Shown piece by piece: positions 1-11,399 of a stretch of 64,000 nucleotides of DNA (positions are counted from its first letter, which is position 1; the number at the start of each line of letters is the position of its first letter). The notes beneath the pieces were generated by a model. That model saw nothing but the letters and a program-made list of their open reading frames with translations, was not told the origin of the DNA and did no database searches. Where the stretch lies: the NCBI RefSeq assembly GCF_003573695.1, contig NC_039361.1, forward strand, positions 96,226,279 to 96,290,278. The letters run 5' to 3'. The translations under genes and the position numbers were made by a program. Source of the stretch: Papaver somniferum (Eukaryota > Streptophyta > Magnoliopsida > Ranunculales > Papaveraceae).

Positions 1-197
1 GCCCTGTTTCATCATTGTGGTTGCTATTACATGGAAATACTAGGCCAACTACAATATATTACATTTAGCCATTATTTTCCAAACATCGAATTCACTTGTA
101 CTTTTTACAAAAGCATCAAAATAGTGTTGTTAGCCAAAATATTGAGTCATAGCTGATATAATTATGGGTATAAAATGTAGCATTTCCATGCTTATCA
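1..197 (-). mobile_element. Athila-like LTR, left-truncated (3' LTR of element A)
   Basis: This is the first 197 bases, in sense, of an LTR on the minus strand; the rest lies left of the window. It matches the same part of the two complete LTRs at 1622-3668 and 5152-7261. Read on the minus strand the LTR starts TGATAAGCATGG at 197, directly after a G-rich tract (198-215) that serves as polypurine tract. It is the left member of a three-LTR tandem array. Confidence 0.8.
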
Positions 198-234
198 ACA
201 CCCCCACACTTATATTTTGCTAGTCCTCGAGCAA

Positions 235-540
235 AACAAAGAATTGACCCGCTACACAACTGGTCATATCATAAGAAAGAGTTAGACCCGCTACACAGCT
301 GGTCATAAAATGAAAATTTGAAATACCATACCAAGACCTGCAACACAGTTGGTCATAGAAAATACCATACAAAAGACTCGCTACACAGCTGGTCTTGACA
401 AATACCATACACAAGACCCGCTACACAGCTGGTCATAACCTTGAAAATGATAATGATAATTTTTTTTTAAGACCCGCTACACAACTGATCATCTTTTTCT
501 TTTTTTTAAACCCGCTACACAGCTGGTCATAACATGTTTT
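235..540 (-). repeat. Irregular tandem array with CAGCTG core (element A)
   Basis: About nine copies of a motif that in sense reads roughly ATGACCAGCTGTGTAGCGGG plus TCT, separated by spacers of variable length. It lies between the two polypurine-like tracts. Element B has the same array with one more copy, and D has the same core in its corresponding region. The array is non-coding; a 64-codon frame over it is only the repeat read through. Confidence 0.85.
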
Positions 541-570
541 TTTAAATCATAATTCCTAAAGAAAACGCCA

Positions 571-609
571 CTCCCCCACACTTAAACATTACATTGTCCT
601 CAATGTAAT
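571..609 (-). promoter_or_regulatory. First polypurine-like tract and hairpin (element A)
   Basis: In sense a perfect stem-loop (588-609; arms ATTACATTG and CAATGTAAT, loop AGGA) is followed within about 20 bases by AAGTGTGGGGGAG. The real LTR border is further on, at 197/198, so this G-rich tract is internal. The same arrangement occurs in B, C, D and F. Confidence 0.75.
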
Positions 610-764
610 TGAGTCATCCAACGTAGAAATTAAGGTGGGAATTCTAAGATACAATATGCAAAAACTACACAAATAAAAATAAAAGATAGAGAGAAGGGAA
701 CAAATCTGATGGGTTGACTCCCATGAAGCGTACGTTATTTGTTTCTCTGCTTGCCAGTACCACG

Positions 765-1442
765 TTCTCATAAAAATTGAGGTTGGTACCCCAAAGTAAA
801 CTGCCACTCATATATATAGAGTCTGAAAAGTTGGGGATCAACCCAACTAGTCCGGTCGGCTGACAATATGCGCCTGCAAACACTATATTCATCCAAAAAT
901 ACATGTGAACCCATTCCCCTTATAAAATAATCTTTAGTAATCAATCCATGCATTGTCGGGATTTATAAATCATTCACACAATGAGATATAAGATTTTCAA
1001 TAGCTTATTGTTGAGGTGCACGTTCTAAATCAGTCTCTAAATCAGCGGAAATAACTTCCTCGGATGATATTGGTTCAAATTCATCCGCGGAACAAGATCT
1101 CAATGGTGTTATATCACGACTCATAGACCCATTATCATCTAAAACGGTTTCATTATTAATATCAACAAGACGAAAAAATTCAGAACTTAATGGCTTAGAG
1201 GTCATGGTCGAAACTTTCTCGATTGATGGAACTAGTCGAGACTCGGACAAAACTAGAGGTTCTAGTTTGGGCTTCCATTTATTAGTGTCTAACAACGGTG
1301 TCGAGTCTAATAAGGCATTGACTTCAGAAATAACACTATCGTCATCAAAATCGTACCCAAAATGAGTTAAGCAAACCTCTAATGGATCGTCCAAGTGGCT
1401 CTTGCAAAATCTTTGCGAGTGCATAACTTTCTTTTCGCCCAC
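765..1442 (-). pseudogene. Acidic ORF of element A, related to the Athila protease-RT linker
   Basis: The open frame runs from 1442 to 1005 (145 codons). After a stop it continues in the same frame to about 765, a stretch that still aligns with D and B. Residues 15-50 hold the motif PLEVCLTHF followed by an Asp-rich turn and VNALLDS. The same motif occurs once in the linker between protease and RT of F (56782-57303) and three times in D. A second shared block reads EVISADL. The stretch beyond the stop matches the C-terminal block of the D ORF (core WVDPQLFRLYIYEW). No enzymatic domain is visible. Function is unknown; its retention in elements that lost everything else is the notable point. 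Confidence 0.65.
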
Positions 1443-1596
1443 AACACTTCAGGCTAAAGTTCCTAAAAGAAATCAAATAAAATGCGTAAAAAGAACCAAA
1501 AGAAATATAAAAGAAAAACAAAAATAAATTATATACAAAAAATAAAATAAATCTATATACAAAAATTGATATCAATTAGAGAGTATTTTGCAACCA

Positions 1597-1615
1597 CTCC
1601 CCGGTAACGGCGCCA
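1597..1615 (-). promoter_or_regulatory. tRNA-Asp primer binding site (element A)
   Basis: The plus strand matches the 3' end of plant tRNA-Asp with one mismatch, ending CGGCGCCA, so the primer site is on the minus strand. It lies six bases from the LTR end at 1622. A tRNA-Asp primer is typical of Athila-like Ty3/gypsy elements. Confidence 0.88.
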
Positions 1616-1621
1616 AAAACT

Positions 1622-3668
1622 TGATAGGTTTCAAAACCTACAATAAATATACTGCAAGTGCACAGTGTCTAACTAGTAGACAATGGCAAGTACAGGTCGT
1701 TCCCACGAGGAGTGTGAAATACCACTACTAATTAATACCAAGAATAACTAATCAACAAGATGATGTTTAACGATTTTTCAGAAATTCGAGACGAAATGAA
1801 ATAATAAATAATAAAGACGTAACCAAAATGGGTAATGGGTTGTTAGGATTTTCTATTTCCAACAATTCAATCATATAATTTCTACAAATCTCTATTGATT
1901 ACTCAAGACAAATTTCGAAATCAATCTCATGTCTCGGAAGATCGTACGTTAAATTCTAAAATATAGTTTCTCCGCTGTAACTTCCTTCGCTTCATGGGTA
2001 GTGATTCTAAAGCATTAAATATCAATCCAAAAGCATATCACGTCAAAGGATTTTAACCAAAGTACGAAATATCAATTGAAAAGCATAAATAATCAAGAAA
2101 ATCACATTATCAATTAATCACCAAGCTATATGAAGAGAAATTACTAGTCAATGAATTATTATTAAAGATATCATCGTAGTATTTACACAATTAATTGGAT
2201 TCTATCTAAACCCTAACAAACGATTTAGCACACCATGAAGAAAATAAATTAAAATCACAAAACCCTTATTTCTCCTCTACGGCTCTGCAGCCGCAGCTCC
2301 TCTTCGTCTCCAAAACCGGCCTCCTTTCTCTCTTTTCTGTTCTTCGGTATATATGTGTTGCCAGGGGAAAAGAAGACCTAATCATCCCGGCCAAGGCCCA
2401 GTCCACTAGTTTGCTTGAGAAAGTGTCTGCCCATCTAACGTCATTCTCTTATCTCCACGAACCAACAAAACATGTCTTTATATCGCATCATAATATCCTC
2501 ACCGTCCGTCTGATCACCAGCATCAACTACGTTCTTTTATCGTGAATACCACTCTGCTCCATCTCGGCCATGAAACAATGGCAGCAAAACTAGTTACCCC
2601 ACAACAAACCAGCACCGGATTCTTTCATCCTTACAGTTCTACTCCTCCATCACTCCATCGACTCAACCATGGAAGCAGCACTGGTTCGTCTGCACTTGAA
2701 CCCACCGTAGTTTTGATGCTGTAGAGACTCTCCATTTCAATTACGATGAACTAAATTATTCCTTGTTGCCTAAATTCTCCCGTAAACATCCATCAAATAC
2801 AATCAACATCTCGACCAAAACCCATAGCACTACTTCGTCTCTTCACCTACCATTCATCATCAACACCAGTCTTTCCGTGCACTGACATTTGTAGTAGCTC
2901 AGTCAGTAATTAGATCGTAGAAAATAGGCTTGATTCTTCTTGATCGGCTACAGATCGCAGGAAATCTCCCTACCGATCTCCACAAAGCTGCCACTAATCC
3001 CTTCTGTTGCTGCTACTCTTTTCGTAATCTTTGGATGAGAACTTCGTCAGCTGCTTGATAAAGAAGAAAATGCTCTCGATGCTTTAAACACTCCACAGAA
3101 GAAATGTGGTGGTGAGTAAGACACGTTTCCACTTCTTGAACCTCTTTAGTATATGTGGACCAAAGTTCACAGCACCACTATGTATGTCTCCTATTCGTTC
3201 ACACCCTAGTGGCTTCACCTGATTCTTTGATATTAGTAGAGAGGACGTGCTCGACCAAAGCAGGGAAATCATGTGCCCATTTTCATCATTCCGCGAGATA
3301 GCTCACGATACCGTTTCGACTCCCTTCTGTTGTCATGGTAACTAGACCGGTTGATGAGATATGGAAATATCAGGCCAACCCTATTTCATCGTTGTGATTG
3401 CTGATATATGGAAATACTAGGCCAAAGCCATTTCATTATTGTGGTTGCTGATATATGGAAATATCAGGCCAACTCCGTTTCATCATTGTGGTTGCTGATA
3501 AATGGAAATACCAGGCCAACCACAATATATTACATTTAGCCACTATTTTTCCAAACATCGAATTCACTTGTAATTTCTACAAAAGCATCAAAATACTGTT
3601 GTTAGCCAAAATGTTGAGTCCTAGCTGATATAATTATGGGTATAAAATGTAGAATTCAGATGCTAATC
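1622..3668 (-). mobile_element. Complete Athila-like LTR shared by elements A and B
   Basis: This 2,047 bp LTR begins TGATAGG and ends in ATCA on the plus strand, so both ends carry the inverted TGATA-type terminus. The primer site of A abuts its left end and the polypurine tract of B its right end. It therefore serves as 5' LTR of A and 3' LTR of B. A TATATA sequence at 2347-2354 is a weak promoter candidate. Near the right end are four degenerate copies (3340-3540) of a 40-60 bp unit with GGAAATACCAGGCCAA. A 60-codon frame at 2542-2724 has no recognisable domain and I do not regard it as a gene. Confidence 0.88.
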
Positions 3669-3714
3669 AACACCCCCACACTTATATTTTGCTAGTCCTC
3701 GAGCAAAACAAAGA

Positions 3715-4070
3715 ATTGACCCTCTACACAGCTGGTCATTTCATAAGAGAGAGTTAGACCCGCTACACAGCTGGTCATAAAATGAAAATTTGAAATACCA
3801 TACCAAGACCCGCTACACAGTTGGTCATAGAAAATACCATACAAAAGACCCGCTACACAGTTGGTCATGACAAATACCATACACAAGACCCGCTACACAG
3901 CTGGTCATAACCCTGAAAATCATAATGACAAATACCATACACAAGACCCGCTACACAGCTGGTCATAACCCTGAAAATCATAATGATAATTTTTTTAAGA
4001 CCCGCTACACAGCTAATCATCTTTTTCTTTTTTTTAGACCCGCTACACAGCTGGTCATAACATTTTATTT
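3715..4070 (-). repeat. Irregular tandem array with CAGCTG core (element B)
   Basis: About ten copies of the same motif as in A. Two adjacent segments of about 60 bp (near 3880-3935 and 3936-3990) are almost identical, which is a recent slip duplication and explains most of the length difference from A. Confidence 0.85.
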
Positions 4071-4099
4071 TAAAATCATAATTCTTAAAGAAAACGCCA

Positions 4100-4138
4100 C
4101 TCCCCCACACTTAAACATTACATTGTCCTCAATGTAAT
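4100..4138 (-). promoter_or_regulatory. First polypurine-like tract and hairpin (element B)
   Basis: The stem-loop at 4117-4138 has the same nine-base arms and AGGA loop as in A, followed in sense by AAGTGTGGGGGAG. Confidence 0.75.
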
Positions 4139-4289
4139 TGAGTCATCCAACGTAGAAATTAAGGTGGAAATTCTAAGATACGATATGCAAAAACTACACA
4201 AATACAAATAAAAGATAGAGAGAAGGGAACACATCTGATGGGTTGACTGCCATGAAGCGAAAGTTATTTGTTTCCGTGCTTTCCAGTAC

Positions 4290-4972
4290 CACGTTCTCAA
4301 AAAAATTGAGGTTGGTACCCCAAAGTAAACTGCCACTCATATATATAGAGTCTGAAAAGTTGGGGATCAACCCAACTAGTCCGGTCGGCTGACAATATGC
4401 ACCTGCAAACACTATATTCATCCAAAAATATATGTGAACCCATTCCCCTTATAAAAATAATCTTTAGTAATCAATCCATGCATTGTCGGGATATATTAAT
4501 CACTCACACAATGAGATATAAGATGTTCAATAGCTTCTTGTTGAGGTGCACGTCCTAAATCAGGCTCCAAATCAACGGAAATAACTTCCTCGGATGATAT
4601 TGGTTCAAATTCATCCGCGGAACAAGATCTCAATGGTGTTATATCACGACTCATAGACCCATTATCATCCAAAACGGTTTCGTTATTAATATCATCAAGA
4701 TGAAAAAATTCAGAACTTAATGGATTAGAGGTGATGGTCGAAACTTTCTCGATTGATGGAACTAGTCGAGACTCGGACAAAACTAGAGGTTCTAGTTTGG
4801 GCTTCCATTTATTAGTGTCTAACAACGGTGTGGAGTCTAATAAGGCATTGACTTCACAAATAACACTATCTTCATCAAAATCATACCCAAAATGAGTTAA
4901 GCAAACTTCTAATGGATATTCCAAGTGGCTCTTGCAAAAGCTTTGCGAGTGCATAACTTTATTTTCGCCCAC
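4290..4972 (-). pseudogene. Acidic ORF of element B
   Basis: Second copy of the A ORF: 158 open codons from 4972 to 4496, then one in-frame TAA, then a continuation that aligns with A and with the C-terminal block of the D ORF. The PLEVCLTHF motif with VNALLDS is intact and so is EVISVDL. B and A differ by scattered substitutions. No catalytic domain is visible. Confidence 0.65.
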
Positions 4973-5126
4973 AACACTTCAGGATAAGGTTCCTAACAAA
5001 AATCAAATAAAATGCTTAAAAAGAACCAAAACAAATCTAAAAGAAAAACAAAAATAAATTATGTACAAAAAATAAAAATAATCTATATACAAAAATTGAT
5101 ATCAATTACAGAGTATTTTGCAACCA

Positions 5127-5145
5127 CTCCCCGGCAGCGGCGCCA
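5127..5145 (-). promoter_or_regulatory. tRNA-Asp primer binding site (element B)
   Basis: Minus-strand primer site. The plus strand reads as a tRNA-Asp 3' end with one mismatch, at a different position from the mismatch in A. It lies six bases from the LTR start at 5152. Confidence 0.88.
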
Positions 5146-5151
5146 AAAACT

Positions 5152-7261
5152 TGATAGGTTGCGAAACCTACAATAAATATACTGCAAGTGCACAGTGTCT
5201 AACTAGTAGACAATTGCAAGTACAGGTCGTTCCCACGAGGAGTGTGAAATACCACTACTAATTAATACCAAGAATAACTAATCAACAAGATGATGTTTAA
5301 CGATTTTTCAGAAATTCGAGACGAAATGAAATAATAAATAATAAAGACGTAACCAAAATGGGTAATGGGTTGTTAGGATTTTCGATTTACTCCAATTCAA
5401 TCATATAATTTCTACAAATCTCTATTGATTACTCGAGACAAATTTCGAAATCAATCTCATGTCTCGGAAGATCGTATGTTAAATTCTAAAATATAGTTTC
5501 TCCGCTGTAACTTCCTTCGCTTCATGGGTAGTGATTCTAAAGTATTAAATATCAATCCAAAAACATATCACGTCAAGGGATTTTAACCAAAGTACCAAAT
5601 ATCAATTGAAAAACATACATAATCAAGAAAATCACATTATTAATTAATCACCAAGCTATATGAAGAGAAATTACTAGTCAATGAATTATTATTAAAGATA
5701 TCATCGTAGTATTTACACAATTAATTGGATTCTATCTAAACCCTAACAAACGATTTAGCACACCATGAAGAAAATAAATTAAAATCACAAAACCCTTATT
5801 TCTCCTCTACGGCTCTGCAGCCGCAGCTCCTCTTCGTCTCCAAAACCGGCCTCCTTTCTCTCTTTTCTGTTCTTCGGTATATATGTGTTGCCAGGGGAAA
5901 AGAAGACCTAATCATCCCGGCCAAGGCCCAGTCCACTAGTTTGCTTGAGAAAGTGTCTGCCCATCTAACGTCATTCTCTTATCTCCACGAACCAACAAAA
6001 CATGTCTTCATATCGCATCATAATATCCTCACCGTCCGTCTGATCACCAGCATCAACTACGTTCTTTTATCGTGAATACCACTCTGCTCCATCTCGGCCA
6101 TGAAACAATGGCAACATCACTAGTTACCCCACAACAAACCAACACCGGATTGTTTCATCTGTACAGTTTTATTCCTCCATCACTCCATCGACTCAACCAT
6201 GGAAGCAGCACTGGTTCGTCTGCAATTGAACCCACCGTAGTTTTGATGCTGTAGTAGAGACTTTTTATTTCCATTACAATGACCTCCATAATTCCTTGTT
6301 GCCTAAATTCTCCCGTAAACATCCATCAAGTACAATCAACATCTCGACCAAAACCCACAACACTACTTCGTCTCTTCACCTACCATTCATCATCAACACA
6401 AGTCTTTCCGTGTACTGACATTTGTAGTAGCTCAGTCAGTAATTATCTCGTTGAAAATAGGCTTGATTCTTCTTGATCGGCTACAAATCGCAGGAAATCT
6501 CCCTACCGATCTCCACAAAGCTGCCACTAATCCCTTCTGTTGCTGTTACTCTTTTCGTAATCTTTGGATGAGAACTTCGTCAGCTGCTTAATAAAGAAGA
6601 AAATGCTCTCGATGCTTTAAACACTCCATAGAAGAAATGTGGTGTTGAGTATGACACGTTTCCACTTCTTGAACCTCTTTAGTATATGTGGACCAAAGTT
6701 CACAGCACCACTATGTATGTCTCCTATTCGTTCACACCCTAGTGGCTTCACCTGATTCTTTGATATTAGTAGAGAGGACGTGCTCGACCAAAGCACGGAA
6801 ATCATGTGCCCATTTTCATCATTTCGAGAGATAGCTCACGACACCGTTTCGACTCCCTTCTGTTGTCATGGTAACTAGACCGATTGCTGATATATGGAAA
6901 TACCAGGCCAACCCCATTTCATCGTTGTGATTGCTGATATATGGAAATACCAGTCCAAACCCATTTCATTATTGTGGTTTCTGATATATGGAAATACCAG
7001 ACCAACCCCGTTTCATCATTGTGGTTGCTGATACATGGAAATACCAGGCCAACCACAATATATTACATTTAGCCATTATTTTTCTTGCTGATACATGGAA
7101 ATACCAGGCCAACCACAATATATTACATTTAGCCATTATTTTTCCAAACATCGAATTCACTTGTACTTTCTACAAAAGCATAAAAATAGTGTTGTTAGCC
7201 AAAATATTGAGTCCTAGCTGATATAATTATGGTATAAAATGTAGCATTTACATGCTTATCA
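5152..7261 (-). mobile_element. Complete Athila-like LTR (5' LTR of element B)
   Basis: This 2,110 bp LTR begins TGATAGG and ends CTTATCA on the plus strand. It is the rightmost of three LTRs. It is about 60 bp longer than the LTR at 1622-3668 because of a perfect tandem duplication near its right end (about 7022-7141). After 7261 the sequence changes at once to the interior of a copia-type LTR (X1), so the array was inserted there. The matching left target-site copy is outside the window. Confidence 0.87.
7022..7141. repeat. Perfect 60-bp tandem duplication in the LTR
   Basis: Two head-to-tail copies of a 60-base segment containing GGAAATACCAGGCCAACC and TTACATTTAGCC. The other two LTRs of the array have one copy, so the duplication happened after the LTRs formed. 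Confidence 0.85.
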
Positions 7262-7384
7262 TGACTATGTAACCATTTGGAGGATATAAGTATTTTTGTG
7301 GAAACACATATATGTATAAGTCTTTATTGCTTGAAGCGAAGTTTGCGAACTTTGTTGATCAAGTGAAGCGGAGTAGTGCATGAG

Positions 7385-7520
7385 CCCAGTCCGCGAACTC
7401 AGTCCGCGAACCCAGTCCGCGAACTGGCGAAGTTCTCAAACCCAAGAATTTCTGCTGGAGTTTGTGAAATCCATCCGAGAACTTAAGTCCGCGAACCCAG
7501 TTTGCGAACTTGAGTAGGTT
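7385..7520. repeat. Short minisatellite with CCGCGAAC core in LTR X1
   Basis: About six irregular copies of a 14-base unit like CCAGTCCGCGAACT upstream of the TATA box. X2 has a shorter version in its equivalent segment (38030-38090), so the block has changed in copy number. Confidence 0.7.
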
Positions 7521-7977
7521 ATGTCTAAAAACGATGTTTGGTGAACTTATCTTTATAAACTAAGGAATGCAATTGCAAACCGTGGCTATAGAGTCCATGA
7601 ACCAATTCATGTGAATCAAATTGTTTTTGCTTCAATTGTATCTTATGTAGTACATAATATTTCTTTGCAATTGAACAACTCTCTAACTAGTTCATTTGAA
7701 TCATTTGAACTAGTTATGGTGAAAAAGAATATGTTTGATATGAAAGTGATCATATGGCTAACCATTTGGTTAACTATTGTTGAACCAACTAATTTACAAG
7801 TTTGGGTACGGTTACACAAGCCCGGGAACGTGCATTTCATTTGTGTATAACAATCTATGTTTTTGATCTAACGGTTGATAAATATTAGCTTGAATCTAAT
7901 CAGGTTTCCATCTAACCGTGAATATTGAATGTTTTGTTACTAAGCTAACATTGATTGCAAACCCTGATTTGAAAGAC

Positions 7978-7984
7978 TATATAA
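7978..7984 (+). promoter_or_regulatory. TATA box of LTR X1
   Basis: TATATAA followed by GGGAGA. It is conserved in X2 on the opposite strand near 37515, which suggests the LTR promoter. Confidence 0.55.
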
Positions 7985-9125
7985 GGGAGAACTCTGGCAA
8001 CTGGGAAACCTAATCCCCGCACATTCTGTGTGATAATAGTTGTGCTAAGGTAGAGTCGACTCTCCTTTAACCTTTGGTTTCTTCTTCTAAACCAGGTTAA
8101 CGACTTAAAGACTTCATTGGGATTGTGAAGCCAGACCGATACTACTTTTCTTGTAGTTGTGTGATCTGATCTTGCTATTTCTATCGTACGAGTACATTGT
8201 AATAATTGGCTTGAGATTTCTATCTCCGATAGGCAAGATGAAAAGTAATCACAAACATCTTCATCTCATCGTTTGTGATTCCACAATATCTTTTTTCGCT
8301 GCGTCGATTAAGACTATGGTGAGGTGATTGATAATACTGGGCTGTTCTTCGGGAATATAAGTACAGATTATCAATTGGTTCCTGTTCACCTTGATTTATC
8401 AAAAGACAGAACAAAAATCATAGGTATATTCGTGGGAGACGGATTTATCTATTATCATAGACTTTTCTGTGTGATACATATTTGTTTATTAAAGTCTTCG
8501 ACTTTGGGTCGTAGCAACTCTTAGTTGCGGGTGAGATCAGCTAAGGGAATCAAGTACGTAGAATCCTGCTGGGATCAAAGACGTAGGAGCATAACTGTAC
8601 CTTGGATCAGTGGGAAATTGGTTAGGGTTCAAGTACAGTCCAGACCGAAGTTAGTTTGGAGTATGCTAGTGTCTGTAGCGGCTTAATATAGTGTGTGTTC
8701 AATCTGGACTGGGTCCCGGTGTTTTTATGCATTTGCGGTTTCTTTGTTAACAAAATTCTGGTTTCTGTCTTTTCTGCATTATATTTGTTTATATAATTGA
8801 AATAATACAGGTTGTGCGTTGTTCAATCAATTAGAATATCCGACCTTTTGGTTGTTGATTTAAATTGATTGACCCTTGGATATTGGTCTTTGGTACCATC
8901 CAAGTTTATATCTCTTGTATTCAAATTGAGACTCGCAGTTTGCTTGAGTAAGATTTAAATCGAGAGATAGAGATAAAAACTCTTTGATATACTTTTTGTC
9001 CAGATTGATTGAGTTTAACTGTCTAGTTGATTCTCTAGAAAATATATTGGAGTTTGTCCATACAGATTTCTAAGTGAAATATTGGGTGTGGTTGTTAGAC
9101 CCCGCTTTTCTAATAAGCACCAACA

Positions 9126-11399
9126 GGGCTTGGTTGTGAACTTGGTTGTCACCATTTTTCATGTGGATCTCAAAAGAGTATACGAGCCCTAAGCACCAAA
9201 AGGAACAAACATGAATCTTCAATTAACCAGAAGAAAGAGAAAATAAGAAGGAAGATAAAAGTTCGAGATTTTAGGGTGAAATGAGTTGTTTTATGTTACA
9301 CACGCCACTCACGCGCTAACGATAACCAAGGGTGTTAAGTAAATGAAAAAATTAATTTAAAAAAGTTATTTTCTTAACGGTCAAGACGGTGAAAGAGAGT
9401 CTTGTGACCCAAACTCTAATTAAATATTTTTCATGATCCAAACACAATTCTGGTCACTTTTATATGATCCAAAGTCAAAATATGCCTAAACAATACTCCA
9501 CAGAATTATGGTTAGAGATTGAAAAAATATTGAAACTCATTTATGGCTAGAGATTATACTTTTTTTATTTTTCCATGGAATTATTGGATGCTTTATACAG
9601 TGAAATACCAACTCTAAGAATCTTGTTTTTTTTGTTTTGGTAATGATATCATTTAATATCTTAAAATTAATGTAATTTTTGCGATTTGAAATTGTCAACA
9701 TATTGAACATCTTTATGTCTATACAAAAAAATATTCGACATCTTTTATGTCTAAACAAAAAAAATCTTTAATAGAAAATCATTAAACCGAAAAACAGGTT
9801 TTAGGATTTTATACCTTGTTATTATTATAGCCACGAAACTTTCAAATGGCCGACATCACATAAAATCTGGATGCCGCAACTATTCATCACAAATATACAT
9901 ACAAAACAATTGCAACAAATAGGATGTCACAATTTTATTAATATGACCAAAAATATTCATAATAACCGAGACCAATATCCGTGAAATTTGACTATCGAAG
10001 TTGTTGATCACAAACTGTTGATCGCAAACATATGCAGAACAACAAAAATACACATACTTACAAATCAAAAACGAACATAAACAAAAAAAATACAATTACA
10101 AAACACAAATACCACATAAATTTTTTTTCACCTTATCAATACATGCATCATCGCATGCATTCTGTGGATTATCAATACATGGCATCATCGCATGAGTTCT
10201 GTGGATCATAAAATCACCATTAGCCGATATATTGCTAAAAAAACCGAGAAATGGAAAAAAAAAAAGAAAAAAAAGGAAAAAGTCTAGCAAAAAAATAAAT
10301 AAAACAACACGAACGATGAGACTTTACCTTTGCTCGAGTGCTTCCCCTGTTTAGGAAACAACATCCTAAAAGTTATGAAACTTTTGTAAATTTGGATACT
10401 TACATTATTCTCGTATTACCGTACTTATTGGTTGCAAGTTCTTCTGTATATAAAAAATATATTACATATCAAGAAATATTAATATTAAAAAATCGGCTTT
10501 ATTAAAAAAATTATTTTATTTTTAATTATGGTATGAACAAAATTAAGAAAAAATAATATGAAAATGAGGTCTACTGTTTTGTTATTGCTTGTAATTTTTA
10601 TATGCTCGTTTTTAAATTGGCTCGTTTTAGATTTCAATTCTTACTTCAATTTTTTGTTTCAGATTCTAACATCTTTAAAAAAAATTACTTTTGGACAGGA
10701 TCACTAAAAAATTTATTTTCAAGAAAGATACATCGTTGGATCCAAAGGTTAGTAACCACGACCAACTTGATCAATTTTATTTTTTCTAGTTTTCACTGGA
10801 AGTGTAATCTTATTCTTACGTAATTAGAAAAATTTTCTTTAGTTTTAATAGATAGAATGGAGTTGTAGTTAGGAAAAAATGATTTCAAGAACTGTAATCG
10901 GACATTGGACCTTGGATGTTTTTATTTTTTTGATTCATTAATTATGCGATTGATTATGTGATTGATGCATGATTGATTTAATTTTCTATTTAATATATTT
11001 TTGGAAACATTGTATATTTCGAGATTTGCTTTAGGTAACCAAAAATCCGTTTCCCATTTAATTTTTTTTTGTGTGCCCAGAAAGTATTTTTCAGGTTTTT
11101 CTATTGGGCCACGTCAAATAAATTTCCTTTAAAAAAATTGGTGGGGCCAGAATCAACCATAAACGAGAATCAACTAGAAGATTCGGTGAATGAGAACGCT
11201 CGAAAAAACTCTGTTATTATATAGAGAATGTCGAGAATCAATTATCCAACCCATTCTAGTCGATCCAAACATATGTACTAACCCTGTTTAGTCCATTCGA
11301 ATCCATCCCACTCAAAATCTTCGATTGAATCTCTTGCAGAAAGCACCATTCTTCCCGTAAACTACCACCTCCCCTGTTTTGCATCAATCGGATTATCCA
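9126..11399. other. AT-rich segment with no identified gene or element
   Basis: This 2.3 kb stretch is AT-rich, with homopolymer runs and short frames of at most about 80 codons, none of which shows a domain. I see no LTR ends, terminal inverted repeats or similarity to the rest of the window. It may be old decayed transposon or intergenic sequence. A small local duplication around CATGCATTCTGTGGAT occurs at 10140-10205. Confidence 0.6.

Larger units (their letters stand above)
198..1621 (-). mobile_element. Internal region of non-autonomous Athila-like element A
   Basis: This 1.4 kb internal region lies between two LTRs. In sense (right to left) it has a tRNA-Asp primer site (1597-1615), a leader, one degenerate ORF (about 765-1442), a first polypurine-like tract with hairpin (571-609), a repeat array with CAGCTG cores (about 235-540) and a second polypurine tract at the LTR border. 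There is no gag, protease, RT or integrase, so it could have moved only with enzymes supplied in trans. Assignment to the Athila lineage rests on the tRNA-Asp primer site and ORF similarity to the protease-RT linker of element F. Confidence 0.8.
3669..5151 (-). mobile_element. Internal region of non-autonomous Athila-like element B
   Basis: Near-identical in order and content to internal region A. It differs mainly by one extra repeat of about 60 bp in the CAGCTG array. It contains the second polypurine tract at its left edge, the repeat array (3715-4070), the hairpin and first tract (4100-4138), the degenerate ORF (about 4290-4972) and the tRNA-Asp primer site (5127-5145). Close similarity to A points to duplication by unequal exchange rather than independent insertion. 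Confidence 0.85.
7262..9125 (+). mobile_element. Copia-type LTR X1, interrupted at its left by the A/B array
   Basis: Homologous to the reverse complement of 36379-38730 (X2), but starting about 530 bases in, because the A/B array sits at that point. It ends CACCAACA at 9125. A TATATAA box lies at 7978-7984, the same place as in X2. The block around 8680-8760 (GTTCAATCTGGACTGG, then TTTGCGGTTTC and GTTAACAAAA) is shared with LTRs E and H, so these belong to one copia lineage. No primer site follows the right end, so it is probably a solo or truncated LTR. Confidence 0.75.

Noticed and set aside
230..540. Regularly spaced repeats that could be mistaken for a CRISPR array
   Set aside because: Spacers are variable and repeat-derived, the sequence is a plant LTR retrotransposon interior and no cas genes occur.
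1597..1615. Possible tRNA-Asp gene end
   Set aside because: Only the last 18-19 bases match a tRNA, adjacent to an LTR terminus; it is a primer binding site. The same holds at 5127, 28992 and 59941.
2542..2724. 60-codon plus-strand frame conserved at 6072-6254
   Set aside because: Conserved only because the LTR is duplicated; antisense to the element, no domain.
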